The notes beneath the pieces are model-generated. The model made no database searches and had not been told where the DNA came from. It saw nothing but the letters and a program-made list of their open reading frames with translations. From Micropruina glycogenica (lineage in GTDB: Bacteria; Actinomycetota; Actinomycetes; Propionibacteriales; Propionibacteriaceae): DNA of 64,000 nt. This document shows positions 24,861-32,671 of this stretch, in pieces; position 1 is the stretch's first letter; each line of letters begins with the position of its first letter. The DNA lies in NCBI RefSeq assembly GCF_900289045.1, contig NZ_LT985188.1:3534001-3598000 (forward strand). Reading direction: 5' to 3'. The position numbers were made by a program, and so were the translations under genes.

Positions 24861-25026
24861 GCCGCCACTTTGTGGTTGAAAAGAAAGCCGCCGCGTTCCC
24901 CGGTTCAGGCATCCGCCGACTTGTGGTTGGAATAGATACCCGCCCGAGGTATCTATTTCAACCATAAAGTGGCGGGTGCACGCCGTAGAGCCGCTGCTGG
25001 CCGCCATTTCAACCACAACGTGGCGG
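24861..25026. repeat. Palindromic repeat array 1 (monomer, dimer, inverted monomer)
   Basis: Unit A (24861-24883, GCCGCCACTTTGTGGTTGAA) is forward. Unit B (24913-24975) is a long palindrome made of a forward and a reverse unit joined at GATACCCG/GGTATC. Unit C (25005-25026) is reversed (TTTCAACCACAACGTGGCGG). Both gaps are about 29 bp. The same order occurs at 36.7-38.2 kb. The array fills the gap between the udg start and the xthA stop. B can form a hairpin of almost 30 bp. Confidence 0.85.
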
Positions 25027-25027
25027 C

Positions 25028-25891
25028 CTACTTCGACTGCGGCAGCTTCTTGCTGCCCCGCCGGTAGCCGCCGGCAGACGGGGGCGGCACCATCGGGCCG
25101 ATGTCGCCGTCGGGCGCCTCGTCCAGATCGACCATCACCGGGGCGTGGTCGCTGGGGCCTGTGCCCTTGCGCGCCTGGCGGTCGACCCACGCCGCCCGCA
25201 CCCGGCCCGCTGTCACCGCGTCGGCCAGCACCAGGTCGATGCGCATGCCGAGGTTCTGGTGAAACATGCCGGCCCGGTAGTCCCAGTAGCTGAACACCCG
25301 CTCGTCGGGCCACCGTTCGCGCACCACGTCGTGCAGGCCCAGGTCGGTCAGGCTCTTCAGGGCTGCCCGCTCGGGCACCGTCACGTGGGTGTGCCCCTGG
25401 TAGGCGACCGGATCGAACACGTCGGCATCGGTGGGTGCGATGTTCGCGTCACCGCACAGCGCGACCCGTTCGGGCCCACCGGCCACGCTGGCACGCAGCG
25501 CCTCGAGCCATGCCAGCTTGTAGCGGTAGTGATCCGAGTCGGGTACTCGGCCGTTGGGCACGTACAGGCTGTGCACGCGCAGGCCGGCGCAGGTGGCACT
25601 GATCGCCCGAGCCTCGGCGTCGGGAAACCCGGGCATGTCGGCGAACCCGCGCTGCACGTCGTCCAGCCCAACCTTCGACAGCAGCGCCACGCCGTTCCAC
25701 TGGCCCTGGCCGTTGCTGGCGAACGCGTACCCGCGCTCGGTGAGGGCCTCGCCCAGCAGGTCGGCGAACGCGTCGTCGGTGAGTTTGGTCTCTTGCAGGC
25801 ACACCACATCGGGGCGGCGCTCGTCGAGCCAGGGCAACAACCGCGGCACCCGCTGCTTGACCGAGTTCACGTTCCAGGTCGCCAACCGCAT
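25028..25891 (-). CDS. xthA: Exodeoxyribonuclease III
   Basis: This 287-residue enzyme of the endonuclease/exonuclease/phosphatase family acts as AP endonuclease and 3'-5' exonuclease in base-excision repair. Landmarks are MRLATWNVNSVKQR (Asn8 metal/active site), CLQETKL (Glu near 34), SLYVPNG (Tyr), CGDANIAPTDADVFD (Asp/Asn pair) and the terminal GPSDHAPVMVDL (Asp-His). Its last residues reach the repeat array. A TAGCCT box 6 nt before the ATG suggests a leaderless transcript. Confidence 0.95.
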   Translation of the reverse strand: MRLATWNVNSVKQRVPRLLPWLDERRPDVVCLQETKLTDDAFADLLGEALTERGYAFASNGQGQWNGVALLSKVGLDDVQRGFADMPGFPDAEARAISATCAGLRVHSLYVPNGRVPDSDHYRYKLAWLEALRASVAGGPERVALCGDANIAPTDADVFDPVAYQGHTHVTVPERAALKSLTDLGLHDVVRERWPDERVFSYWDYRAGMFHQNLGMRIDLVLADAVTAGRVRAAWVDRQARKGTGPSDHAPVMVDLDEAPDGDIGPMVPPPSAGGYRRGSKKLPQSK

Positions 25892-25897
25892 CCGTCG

Positions 25898-25903
25898 AGG
25901 CTA
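25898..25903 (-). promoter_or_regulatory. Putative -10 hexamer TAGCCT (minus strand)
   Basis: On the minus strand TAGCCT ends 6 nt before the xthA ATG (25891). No ribosome-binding site is present. Confidence 0.5.
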
Positions 25904-25990
25904 CTCGTACCGGGTGGACCCTTTCGGGGGCGTTTCACGGGCTGTGCCAGAATCGAGCGTGCAACTAGTCCAGCCGCCGATCGGAACCCC

Positions 25991-26680
25991 ATGCGCCAGT
26001 GCGAGGCCTGCGGCCAACCGTTCGCGGAACCCGCAACTCACTGCACGCGCTGCGGGCACCCGCTGGCGGTAGCGGCGGGTGCCGGTCACCTCAGTCGGGT
26101 TTCGATAGCGGGCAATCCGGGGCCGGTCTCGTACGAGTTCGGGGGCCGGGCGCGGCCAACGGCTCCCGTCACGCCGGTCACGCCTGCCTCGGCCGTGAGC
26201 CCCGACGAGCCGTCGTCGCCGGGCAGCCCCGACTACGATCCAGACGCCACCACGCGCTTCGCCCCCATCTACGCCAGCCACAGCAAGGCCAAGAACAACG
26301 CCGCCCTGGTGATGCTCGCCGTCGCCCTGATCGCCTCCGTGGCCAGCCTGGCCTGGCTGATCGGGCAGACCGTGGCCATCGGTCCGTCCGCGCCCAGGGC
26401 CACCGCCGCGTCCTCGCCCACGTCCAGCAAGCTGAGCACCGCGCTGCCGCGCAACACCACGGTGTGCTCGCCCGAGGTGGTGCGCAGCGACACCACCAAC
26501 TGCACGCTCGCTCGCCGGGTGCTGGCGGCTGTTCGCACGCTGGGCACCGACGTGCCGCCCACCTTTCGGGTGACCGTCACCGACCCGCAGACCAACAAGA
26601 ACGTCACCTTGGTGTGCTCGGTCAAGGGCTGGATCGAATGCAAGACCGGCGACGTGACGGTCTTCGTGCGACCGCAGTGA
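25991..26680 (+). CDS. Zinc-ribbon membrane protein, hypothetical
   Basis: This protein of 229 residues begins with a zinc ribbon (CEACGQPF ... CTRCGHPL, residues 4-24), then has a Pro/Thr-rich linker, one membrane helix (about 103-124, LVMLAVALIASVASLAWLIG), and an outside domain of about 80 residues. That domain has three or four cysteines (NTTVCSPEV, NCTLARRV, VTLVCSVKGWIEC) that could form disulfides. It fits a family of actinobacterial single-pass proteins with an N-terminal zinc ribbon and unknown function. ATG 25991 is used because the ribbon starts there; the frame further upstream lies in the xthA promoter. Confidence 0.75.
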   Translation: MRQCEACGQPFAEPATHCTRCGHPLAVAAGAGHLSRVSIAGNPGPVSYEFGGRARPTAPVTPVTPASAVSPDEPSSPGSPDYDPDATTRFAPIYASHSKAKNNAALVMLAVALIASVASLAWLIGQTVAIGPSAPRATAASSPTSSKLSTALPRNTTVCSPEVVRSDTTNCTLARRVLAAVRTLGTDVPPTFRVTVTDPQTNKNVTLVCSVKGWIECKTGDVTVFVRPQ

Positions 26681-27175
26681 TCAGCTGGGCTCCGCCTGGA
26701 TTCGCGCGCTGGTCAGGGTGGCCGTGCGCAGCTTCGCCCACGATCCGTGCACAGTGAGACCGGCCACGGTGGCCGGCGGGTAACGGTACGCGATGACCGA
26801 GCGGGCGGACGGCTCAGACGACGCGTCGGCCAGCAGGTGCGCCAGCGCCGGAATGCCCGGCGCATGGCCGATCACCAGCACTGCGTTGTAGCCCTCGGGC
26901 ACCATGAGCACCTGACGCAGAATCTGCTGTGCACCGGCGTTGTAGATCTCGTCGCGTGACCAGACCGGCACCCCGAGGCCGAGTGCCTCCGCGGTCTGCA
27001 GCGTGCGGGTCGCCGACGAGCTGAGTATCAGGTCGATGCCCGCCGGGCGCAGGTACGCACCCACCGATCGTGCCTGCTGCACGCCGCGAGAACTCAATCG
27101 GCGCAGATGATCGCCGTCGGGCCCGGGCGATTGCCATTGGGCCTCGGCGTGCCGCATCAAGTGCAGGGTTCTCAC
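26681..27175 (-). CDS. SixA-type phosphohistidine phosphatase
   Basis: This 164-residue histidine-phosphatase-superfamily protein starts at GTG 27175 with [11 protein letters not shown], the catalytic RHxE-type motif. It has [15 protein letters not shown] and a second histidine in [11 protein letters not shown]. SixA removes phosphate from histidine in phosphorelay or PTS proteins. The GTG overlaps the ppa stop codon, so it is translationally coupled to the pyrophosphatase gene. An open frame extending further upstream overlaps ppa and is rejected. Confidence 0.88.
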   Translation of the reverse strand: MRTLHLMRHAEAQWQSPGPDGDHLRRLSSRGVQQARSVGAYLRPAGIDLILSSSATRTLQTAEALGLGVPVWSRDEIYNAGAQQILRQVLMVPEGYNAVLVIGHAPGIPALAHLLADASSEPSARSVIAYRYPPATVAGLTVHGSWAKLRTATLTSARIQAEPS

Positions 27176-27726
27176 TCGGTGCGGGTGAATTCGTTCTCGA
27201 AGTCTGTGCCGCTGGCGCGCTTCCAGCTCTCGTAGATCTCTTTCTCGGCCTCGGTACGGCCCACCCACACGGCGCCCTCGACCGACTTGCCCGGCTCGAG
27301 GTCTTTGTACACGGCGAAGAAATGCTCGATCTCGAGCAGGGTGAGCTGCGGCAGGTCCTTGAGTTCGGTCAGGTAGTCCTGCCGCTGATCGGCGACCGGA
27401 ATGCACAGCACCTTGTCGTCGCCGCCCATCTCGTCGGTCATGCGAAACATGCCGATGGCGCGGCACTCGATCAGCGCGCCGGGAAAGGTCGCCTCGGGTA
27501 CCAGCACCATGGCGTCGAGCGGATCGCCGTCCTGGCCCAGGGTGCCTTCGATGAAGCCGTAGTCGTTCGGGTACTGAGTCGAGGTGAACAGGGTGCGGTC
27601 GAGCCTGATACGACCGGTGTGGTGGTCCATCTCGTACTTGTTCTTGGTGCCCTTGGGAATCTCGATCGTGACGTCGAAGTGCAGACTCGGCTGGATCTTG
27701 GGGCGGCTGTAGTCGGCCACGGGCAT
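27172..27726 (-). CDS. ppa: Inorganic pyrophosphatase (family I)
   Basis: This 184-residue soluble enzyme hydrolyses pyrophosphate and so pulls biosynthetic reactions forward. Family I motifs are: [28 protein letters not shown], and the metal site [10 protein letters not shown] (the D-x-D-P-x-D-x-like Asp set), followed by a late Lys/Tyr helix with [13 protein letters not shown]. The length is as in other actinobacteria. It is cotranscribed with the SixA-like gene. The divergent dacB start is about 115 bp away. Confidence 0.95.
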   Translation of the reverse strand: MPVADYSRPKIQPSLHFDVTIEIPKGTKNKYEMDHHTGRIRLDRTLFTSTQYPNDYGFIEGTLGQDGDPLDAMVLVPEATFPGALIECRAIGMFRMTDEMGGDDKVLCIPVADQRQDYLTELKDLPQLTLLEIEHFFAVYKDLEPGKSVEGAVWVGRTEAEKEIYESWKRASGTDFENEFTRTE

Positions 27727-27841
27727 TCCCTTTCGATGGCTGTCATGATGGCGGCGATGCCACAGTTGAGACTATCGCCAACCGAGCCGGGGGCAACATG
27801 GCCGACCGCCGTACGGCCGGTGCCTCGAAAGGGTGATTGAC

Positions 27842-29230
27842 GTGGCCGCCTCGTCATGGGCCCGTGCCGGCGCCCGCGTGGTGCGCAACCTGGTGTTGGG
27901 TCTGCTGGCGCTGGTCGTCGTCGCCGCCGGCGTTCTGCTGATGGTGCCGCAGTGGCGTGCGGCCGTGCTGCCGTCCGGCACCGTCACCCACACCGCCTCG
28001 GCTCCGCCGGGTTGGCAGGCGCCCCAGACCGCGTCCCCGCCCGCCCTGCCCCTGGACGGACTCGACCCGGCCCCCGCCCCTGCGGCAAAGGCGCTGCTGG
28101 CGCGCATTCCGACCCTCGACAAGGCGGCGGCGGGTACGCCCGGGCTGGTGGTGATCGACCCGGTGACGGGCAAGACGTTGATCTCGCGCGCCGGCCGGGC
28201 GCTGATTCCGGCCTCGACGATGAAACTGCTCACCTGCCTCGTGGCGCTGGAAACGCTCGGTAACGACCGCACGTTCACCACGTCGGTGGTCAGCCCGAAG
28301 AGCGGGGTGATCGTGCTGCGCGGCGGTGGTGACCCGCTGCTGCACGATGCCCGAACCACCGGACGCGCCTCGCTGCAGCAACTCGCCGCCGACACCGCCG
28401 CCGCGCTGCGCAAGACCGGGGTGACGAAGGTGACCCTCGGCTACGACGCCACCCTGTTCGAGGCTGCCGCCTGGCACCGGCACTGGACCGACAACTACCG
28501 CTACTCGGTGGCCCCGATCAGTGCCCTGATGGTCGACTCGGGCTTCCACCCCACCACCGGACTGGCCGAGAAAGACCCGGCCGCCACCGCCGCCAAGCGG
28601 TTCGCCACCCGCTTGGCCAAGGCGGGCATCACGGTGACGAGCACCAAGCGAGCGACCGCGGCGGCCGACGACCCGGTGCTGACCTCCATGCAGAGCCCAC
28701 CGGTGGAGCAACTGATCGAGCACACCCTGCGCTACAGCGACAACGTGGCGGCCGAAACCCTGGCGCGCCAGGTGGGTCTGGCCACCGACCGCGGCGGCAG
28801 CTTCGCCGACGCCGAGGCTGCGGTTCGGGCCATGCTGAAGTCTCTCGACCTTTGGACGTCGGGCATGGTGATCGACGACAACAGCGGCCTCAGCCGCGAG
28901 AACCGGGTGTCGCCCGCAGCGCTGGCCAAGGCCATGAAGCTCGTGGTGAACGAGCCGAGGTTCGGCTCGCTGCTGCTGGGTCTGCCGGTCGGGGGCGTGT
29001 CGGGCACCCTGTACGACCGGTTCGACGACAAGGCCGAACGTGCCGGACGAGGGGTCGTGCGGGCCAAGACCGGCAGCCTGCGCGACGTGAGCACGCTGGC
29101 CGGCTATTTGATCACCGCCGACGGCGCGCCGCTGGTGTTCGCGATCATGGCCAACCAGGTGGTGCGTCCGTTCGCGACGCGCGACTGGATCGACCGCACA
29201 ACCGCCGCGTGGGCGGCCTGCGGCTGTTAG
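27842..29230 (+). CDS. dacB: D-alanyl-D-alanine carboxypeptidase/endopeptidase, PBP4 type
   Basis: This protein of about 462 residues has an N-terminal membrane anchor (residues 12-38) and then a class C PBP (DacB, S13) domain. The active serine lies in PASTMKLL (SxxK, near residue 125), the SxN box in RYSDNVAAETLA (near 300), and KTG in RAKTGSLRDVSTLAGY (near 410). It trims peptide cross-links in the cell wall. GTG 27842 has AAAGGG at 8 nt. A GTG at 27833 is also in frame but has no such spacing. This gene is usually followed directly by the metalloprotease-tilS pair; here about 800 bp of decayed DNA lies between. Confidence 0.92.
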   Translation: MAASSWARAGARVVRNLVLGLLALVVVAAGVLLMVPQWRAAVLPSGTVTHTASAPPGWQAPQTASPPALPLDGLDPAPAPAAKALLARIPTLDKAAAGTPGLVVIDPVTGKTLISRAGRALIPASTMKLLTCLVALETLGNDRTFTTSVVSPKSGVIVLRGGGDPLLHDARTTGRASLQQLAADTAAALRKTGVTKVTLGYDATLFEAAAWHRHWTDNYRYSVAPISALMVDSGFHPTTGLAEKDPAATAAKRFATRLAKAGITVTSTKRATAAADDPVLTSMQSPPVEQLIEHTLRYSDNVAAETLARQVGLATDRGGSFADAEAAVRAMLKSLDLWTSGMVIDDNSGLSRENRVSPAALAKAMKLVVNEPRFGSLLLGLPVGGVSGTLYDRFDDKAERAGRGVVRAKTGSLRDVSTLAGYLITADGAPLVFAIMANQVVRPFATRDWIDRTTAAWAACGC

Positions 29231-29599
29231 GGCGTCTCGCAGAACCCTGACCACGCTGCGGCGCATCCGTAACGACCGCTCGCTGCGTTGTCATCCTCGG
29301 CGAAAGGGCCCACTAGCGACTCGTCTTCCGCCTTGCGATCGGCCGCTCCGGGCACGTCCTCGCTCAAGACGTGCTTGAACACCCGCCCGAACGGGTTCAC
29401 ACCGGCCACAGACGGCCGGAACGACCCCGTTGTCGCACCCCAGGGTTCTGACCTGCATGCCGCACAGACGGCCTTGGTGGTGGCCCGCCCGCCGCTCACT
29501 ACAACACCGACCCCTAAGAAGCGCCTGTTCAGCAGGGTCTTAGCCGGCGAACTGCTGGGCGGTCTTGCGTCGCCAACTCGCTGACACCAGGGTGCAGGC
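29231..29599. other. Intergenic stretch without a supported gene
   Basis: Short frames exist on both strands (for example about 29,227-29,610 on the minus strand), but their composition is not coding-like and I recognise no family. The motif AGAACCCTG appears near both ends in inverted orientation (about 29,240 and 29,440). This could be a trace of an excised or decayed mobile element. Confidence 0.4.
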
Positions 29600-29826
29600 A
29601 TGCACTCCAACGATCTGTGGAACGCCGAAACCGCTGCCGGCTACGACACTCCAGGCAAGGGGCCTTCGCCGCCGACGTGATCGACCCGGCCGAACTCGAC
29701 CTGATGGCGCAACTGGCGAGGTTCGTCCGCCAGTCGCGGTGGGCAGATTTCACCGGCGCCGCCTTCACCGCAGAGTCGCCCTCGCACGTCACGGTCTACC
29801 GGCTGCCCGCCGAGCCGACCACCTAG
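29600..29826 (+). pseudogene. Remnant of a class I SAM-dependent methyltransferase
   Basis: From ATG 29600 the frame reads MHSNDLWNAETAAGYDTPG, the typical opening of a small methyltransferase family of about 240 residues. It hits a TGA after 26 codons. In the next frame the sequence resumes at once with FAADVIDPAELDLMAQLA and ends RWADFTGAAFTAESPSHVTVY, which matches the family's C-terminus. The whole SAM-binding core is missing. The locus has therefore suffered a frameshift and an internal deletion of more than 400 bp. Confidence 0.75.
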
Positions 29827-30028
29827 CGACGTGTCGCCCAAGTCCCTTGCCGCTTCGAGGTGCCTGAGCCGCGACGGTCGTGCTCGTCGGATCGACCGCC
29901 ACGATGGTGGTGAAGCCGACCACGGCGTCGCCACTCCTCGGTCGATGGACGACCCGGTACACCTCTGTGGTCGGCCTTGCGATGCACGCCCTCAGCCACC
30001 GCCGGACAGCCAGTCACGGGAGCGACAC
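29827..30028. other. Intergenic stretch, nothing recognised
   Basis: About 200 bp between the methyltransferase remnant and the metalloprotease promoter. Open frames are short and not family-like. On the minus strand there is a hint of coding-like sequence (a VVGFTTIVAVDP-type strand), possibly another remnant, but it is too weak to name. Confidence 0.3.
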
Positions 30029-30034
30029 TAGACT
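30029..30034 (+). promoter_or_regulatory. Putative -10 hexamer TAGACT
   Basis: TAGACT ends 7 nt before ATG 30042, and no ribosome-binding site is seen. This suggests a leaderless start of the metalloprotease-tilS transcript. Confidence 0.5.
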
Positions 30035-30041
30035 GCGCCGC

Positions 30042-30989
30042 ATGAGCGCGGTGCCCTGCGTCGACTGGGGGGTCAGCACACAAGTGGGCGGTTTTCTGGT
30101 GCCGCCCGGCGTCGAGGTCGGGCGCGAGCAGGCCGCCGAGGCGGTCGCCGACCTGCGCGCCGCCGCCGCGCGTGCGGTCGAAGCGGTTGCCGAGGCGTCG
30201 GCACTGCCGGTCACGCGGGCCAACGAGGTGCTCGTGGTCGACCGGGTGGCCTGGGTACGGGCCGCAGTTGTGATGTCGCAGACCATGCTGGCGGCCACCG
30301 GGCAGCAACCGCCCGCGACCCTGGGCGACAAGGTCGCCGCCCGGCTGGCCGGCGCACAGCTCGGGGCGGCGCTCGCCTTCGTGGCCACCCGCATTCTCGG
30401 CCAGTTCGACCCCTACTCACCGCCCGGACGGCTGCTGCTGGTGGCCCCCAACATCGTTGCCGCCGAGCGGGCGATGGCCCTCGAACCGCACGGCTTTCGG
30501 CAGTGGGTGTGCCTGCACGAGCAGACCCACCGGGCACAGTTCGACGCCGCACCCTGGCTGCCGGACCACCTGTTGGGCCTGATGCGGCGCATGTTCACCG
30601 ACGACGAGCCGCACGTCGGCCTGCTGTCGGCCGGCCAGGGCGCCACCTTCGACAGCATCACGGCGGTGATGTCACTGCTCGAGGGGCACGCGGACGTGAT
30701 GATGGACCGCGCCGCTCCCGGCCTGGTGCCGCAGGTCGACCTGCTGCGCCGCTCGATGGAGGCCAGGCGTGACGCACCCGGCCTGGTGCACCTGATCTTT
30801 CGGGTGCTCGGGCTGACCGCGAAACGCGAGCAGTACCGCGACGGCGCACGGTTCTGCCGCGCCGTGCTCGACGCGGCCGGCGTGGACGCGCTCAACCTGG
30901 CCTTCGCAGCACCCGACCTGCTGCCCGACCCGGCCGAACTGCACGACCCGGATCGCTGGCTGCGGCGCGTGCCGGCGCGGGTGGGCTGA
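30042..30989 (+). CDS. Zinc-dependent metalloprotease-like protein (DUF2342)
   Basis: This 315-residue protein of the actinobacterial family is also labelled coenzyme-F420-biosynthesis-associated or DUF2342. The zinc-binding HExxH is HEQTH in WVCLHEQTHRAQF near residue 158. Other landmarks are VDWGVSTQVG at the start, QLGAALAFVATRILGQFDPY, and SLLEGHADVMMD with a Glu-Gly-His that can supply the third ligand. The substrate is unknown. It is nearly always upstream of tilS, as here, where the stop and the next ATG overlap. Confidence 0.88.
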   Translation: MSAVPCVDWGVSTQVGGFLVPPGVEVGREQAAEAVADLRAAAARAVEAVAEASALPVTRANEVLVVDRVAWVRAAVVMSQTMLAATGQQPPATLGDKVAARLAGAQLGAALAFVATRILGQFDPYSPPGRLLLVAPNIVAAERAMALEPHGFRQWVCLHEQTHRAQFDAAPWLPDHLLGLMRRMFTDDEPHVGLLSAGQGATFDSITAVMSLLEGHADVMMDRAAPGLVPQVDLLRRSMEARRDAPGLVHLIFRVLGLTAKREQYRDGARFCRAVLDAAGVDALNLAFAAPDLLPDPAELHDPDRWLRRVPARVG

Positions 30990-31939
30990 TGGCGCGTCGA
31001 GCCCTCGGCCCGGCCACGTTGGCCGTGGTGCAGGCGGTCGAGGCCGCCCACGAGGGCGAGCCGGTGCTGGTGGCCTGTTCGGGCGGCGCCGACTCGCTGG
31101 CACTGGCTGTTGCCGTCACGGTGCTGGCGTCGCGCACCGGGTGCGCGGCTCGCGCGGTCGTGGTCGACCACGGCCTGCAACCCGGCTCGGCAGAGCACAG
31201 CGAGCGGGTGGCCGAGCAGGTGCGCGAGCTGGGGCTGCCGGCTGAGGTGGCGACGGTCACCGTGACGGCCGGCGGTCAAGGCCCCGAGGCCGCGGCCCGC
31301 GACGCCCGCTACGACGCCCTGGCCGCCGCGTTCGGGGCGGGGGAGCGCTGCTACCTCGGCCACACCCTCGACGATCAGGCCGAAACCGTGCTCTTGGGCC
31401 TGGCTCGCGGCTCGGGGCTGCGGTCGATCGCCGGTATGCCCGCGGTTCGCGACCGCTTCGTCCGGCCACTGCTGGGACTGCGCCGCAGCGTCACCCGGCA
31501 AGCCTGCCGAGAGCAGGGCGTCAGCTGGTGGGACGATCCGCACAACGACGACGACCGTTTCGCTCGGGTACGGGTGCGGCAGAGCGTGCTGCCGGTGCTC
31601 GAGGCCGAACTGGGCCCCGGGGTCGCCGAGGGGTTGGCCCGCACCGCCGACCTCGCCCGCTACGACGCCGACGCCCTCGACGCGCTCACTCCGACCGGGG
31701 CCCCACCCGACTGCACCGTACTGGCCGGGCTGGCGCCGGCCGTCCGGCACCGGGTGTTGCGCGCGTGGCTGCTCGCGCAGGGTGCGCACGAGGTGAACCA
31801 GCGGCACGTGCTGGCTGTGGCGGCGCTGGTCACCGACTGGCACGGGCAGCGCTGGGTCGAGGTGCCCGGGCTGCGGGTGCTGCGTCGAGCGGGGGTGTTG
31901 GTCGTCGAGCCGCACCGGCCGGCGGTGGCCGACCGGTGA
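30989..31939 (+). CDS. tilS: tRNA(Ile)-lysidine synthase
   Basis: This 316-residue enzyme attaches lysine to C34 of the tRNA-Ile CAU anticodon so that it reads AUA. The PP-loop is VACSGGADSLALA (residues 25-37). Other conserved parts are VVDHGLQPGS, GHTLDDQAETVLLGLARGSG and RPLLGLRRSVTR. The C-terminal part is short, as in other actinobacteria. The ATG overlaps the TGA of the metalloprotease gene. The AUA decoding role makes it essential. Confidence 0.94.
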   Translation: MARRALGPATLAVVQAVEAAHEGEPVLVACSGGADSLALAVAVTVLASRTGCAARAVVVDHGLQPGSAEHSERVAEQVRELGLPAEVATVTVTAGGQGPEAAARDARYDALAAAFGAGERCYLGHTLDDQAETVLLGLARGSGLRSIAGMPAVRDRFVRPLLGLRRSVTRQACREQGVSWWDDPHNDDDRFARVRVRQSVLPVLEAELGPGVAEGLARTADLARYDADALDALTPTGAPPDCTVLAGLAPAVRHRVLRAWLLAQGAHEVNQRHVLAVAALVTDWHGQRWVEVPGLRVLRRAGVLVVEPHRPAVADR

Positions 31940-31974
31940 ACAGAACGCCGTGAACGTACTCGGCCGAGTTTCGG

Positions 31975-31980
31975 TAAGGT
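31975..31980 (+). promoter_or_regulatory. Putative -10 hexamer TAAGGT
   Basis: TAAGGT ends 6 nt before GTG 31987 of hpt, giving a leaderless start. Confidence 0.55.
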
Positions 31981-31986
31981 TCGGCT

Positions 31987-32538
31987 GTGGACGCCAGCGA
32001 CATTCAGTCCGACCTTTCCGACGTGCTGTACACCGCCGACCAGATACAGAATCGGCTGAACGAGCTGGCTGCCGAGATCGAGGCCGATTACGCGGGCCGC
32101 GACCTGCTGCTGGTCGGGGTGCTGAACGGCGCGATCATGGTGATGGCCGACCTGTCGCGCAGCCTCAAGAGACATTGCGAGATGGACTGGATGGCGATCT
32201 CGTCGTACGGCTCGGGTACGCAGAGCTCGGGCGTTGTACGCATTCTCAAAGACCTCAACACCGACTTGTCAGGCAGGCACGTGCTGGTGGTCGAAGACAT
32301 CGTCGACACCGGCCTCACGCTCGCCTACCTGATTCAGAACCTCAAGTCGCGCAACCCGGCCTCGATCGGGGTGATGGCGATGTTTCGCAAACCCGAGGCG
32401 CTGCGCAGCCCCGTCGAGGTGAAGTACATCGGTTACGACCTGCCCAACGAGTTCGTCGTGGGGTACGGCCTCGACTACGCCGGTCGGTACCGCAACCTGC
32501 GCGACCTGGGCACGCTGGCGCCTCACGTCTATTCCTGA
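31987..32538 (+). CDS. hpt: Hypoxanthine phosphoribosyltransferase
   Basis: This 183-residue purine-salvage enzyme makes IMP or GMP from hypoxanthine or guanine and PRPP. The PRPP motif is VVEDIVDTGLTL (about residues 102-113). LLVGVLNGAIMVMADL and the flexible-loop SSYGSGTQSSG are also typical. It lies in the conserved order tilS-hpt-ftsH-folE. The GTG start has no ribosome-binding site but an ideal -10 box. Confidence 0.95.
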   Translation: MDASDIQSDLSDVLYTADQIQNRLNELAAEIEADYAGRDLLLVGVLNGAIMVMADLSRSLKRHCEMDWMAISSYGSGTQSSGVVRILKDLNTDLSGRHVLVVEDIVDTGLTLAYLIQNLKSRNPASIGVMAMFRKPEALRSPVEVKYIGYDLPNEFVVGYGLDYAGRYRNLRDLGTLAPHVYS

Positions 32539-32671
32539 GCGCTCGGTCAGGTGGGTGGGTGCTCGCCCGGCCCCAGTCATCTGTGAGCGAACCTGGGACG
32601 TGCGGTAACCGCGTCGCACCCGTCTATTCTTGGGGGTCGGGCGGCGTCGCCGCGCACATCAAAGGTGGGTA

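Noticed and set aside
24835-24912. N-terminal extension of the uracil-DNA glycosylase
   Set aside because: These codons are part of repeat unit A and do not resemble the family. The start at 24834 has a G-rich ribosome-binding stretch.
24861-25026. Possible CRISPR array at the palindromic repeats
   Set aside because: Only three units, in mixed orientation, with a fused palindromic dimer in the centre, and no cas genes in the window.
29227-29610. 127-codon minus-strand frame after dacB
   Set aside because: No ribosome-binding site, no recognisable family and an irregular composition. It overlaps the start of the methyltransferase remnant.
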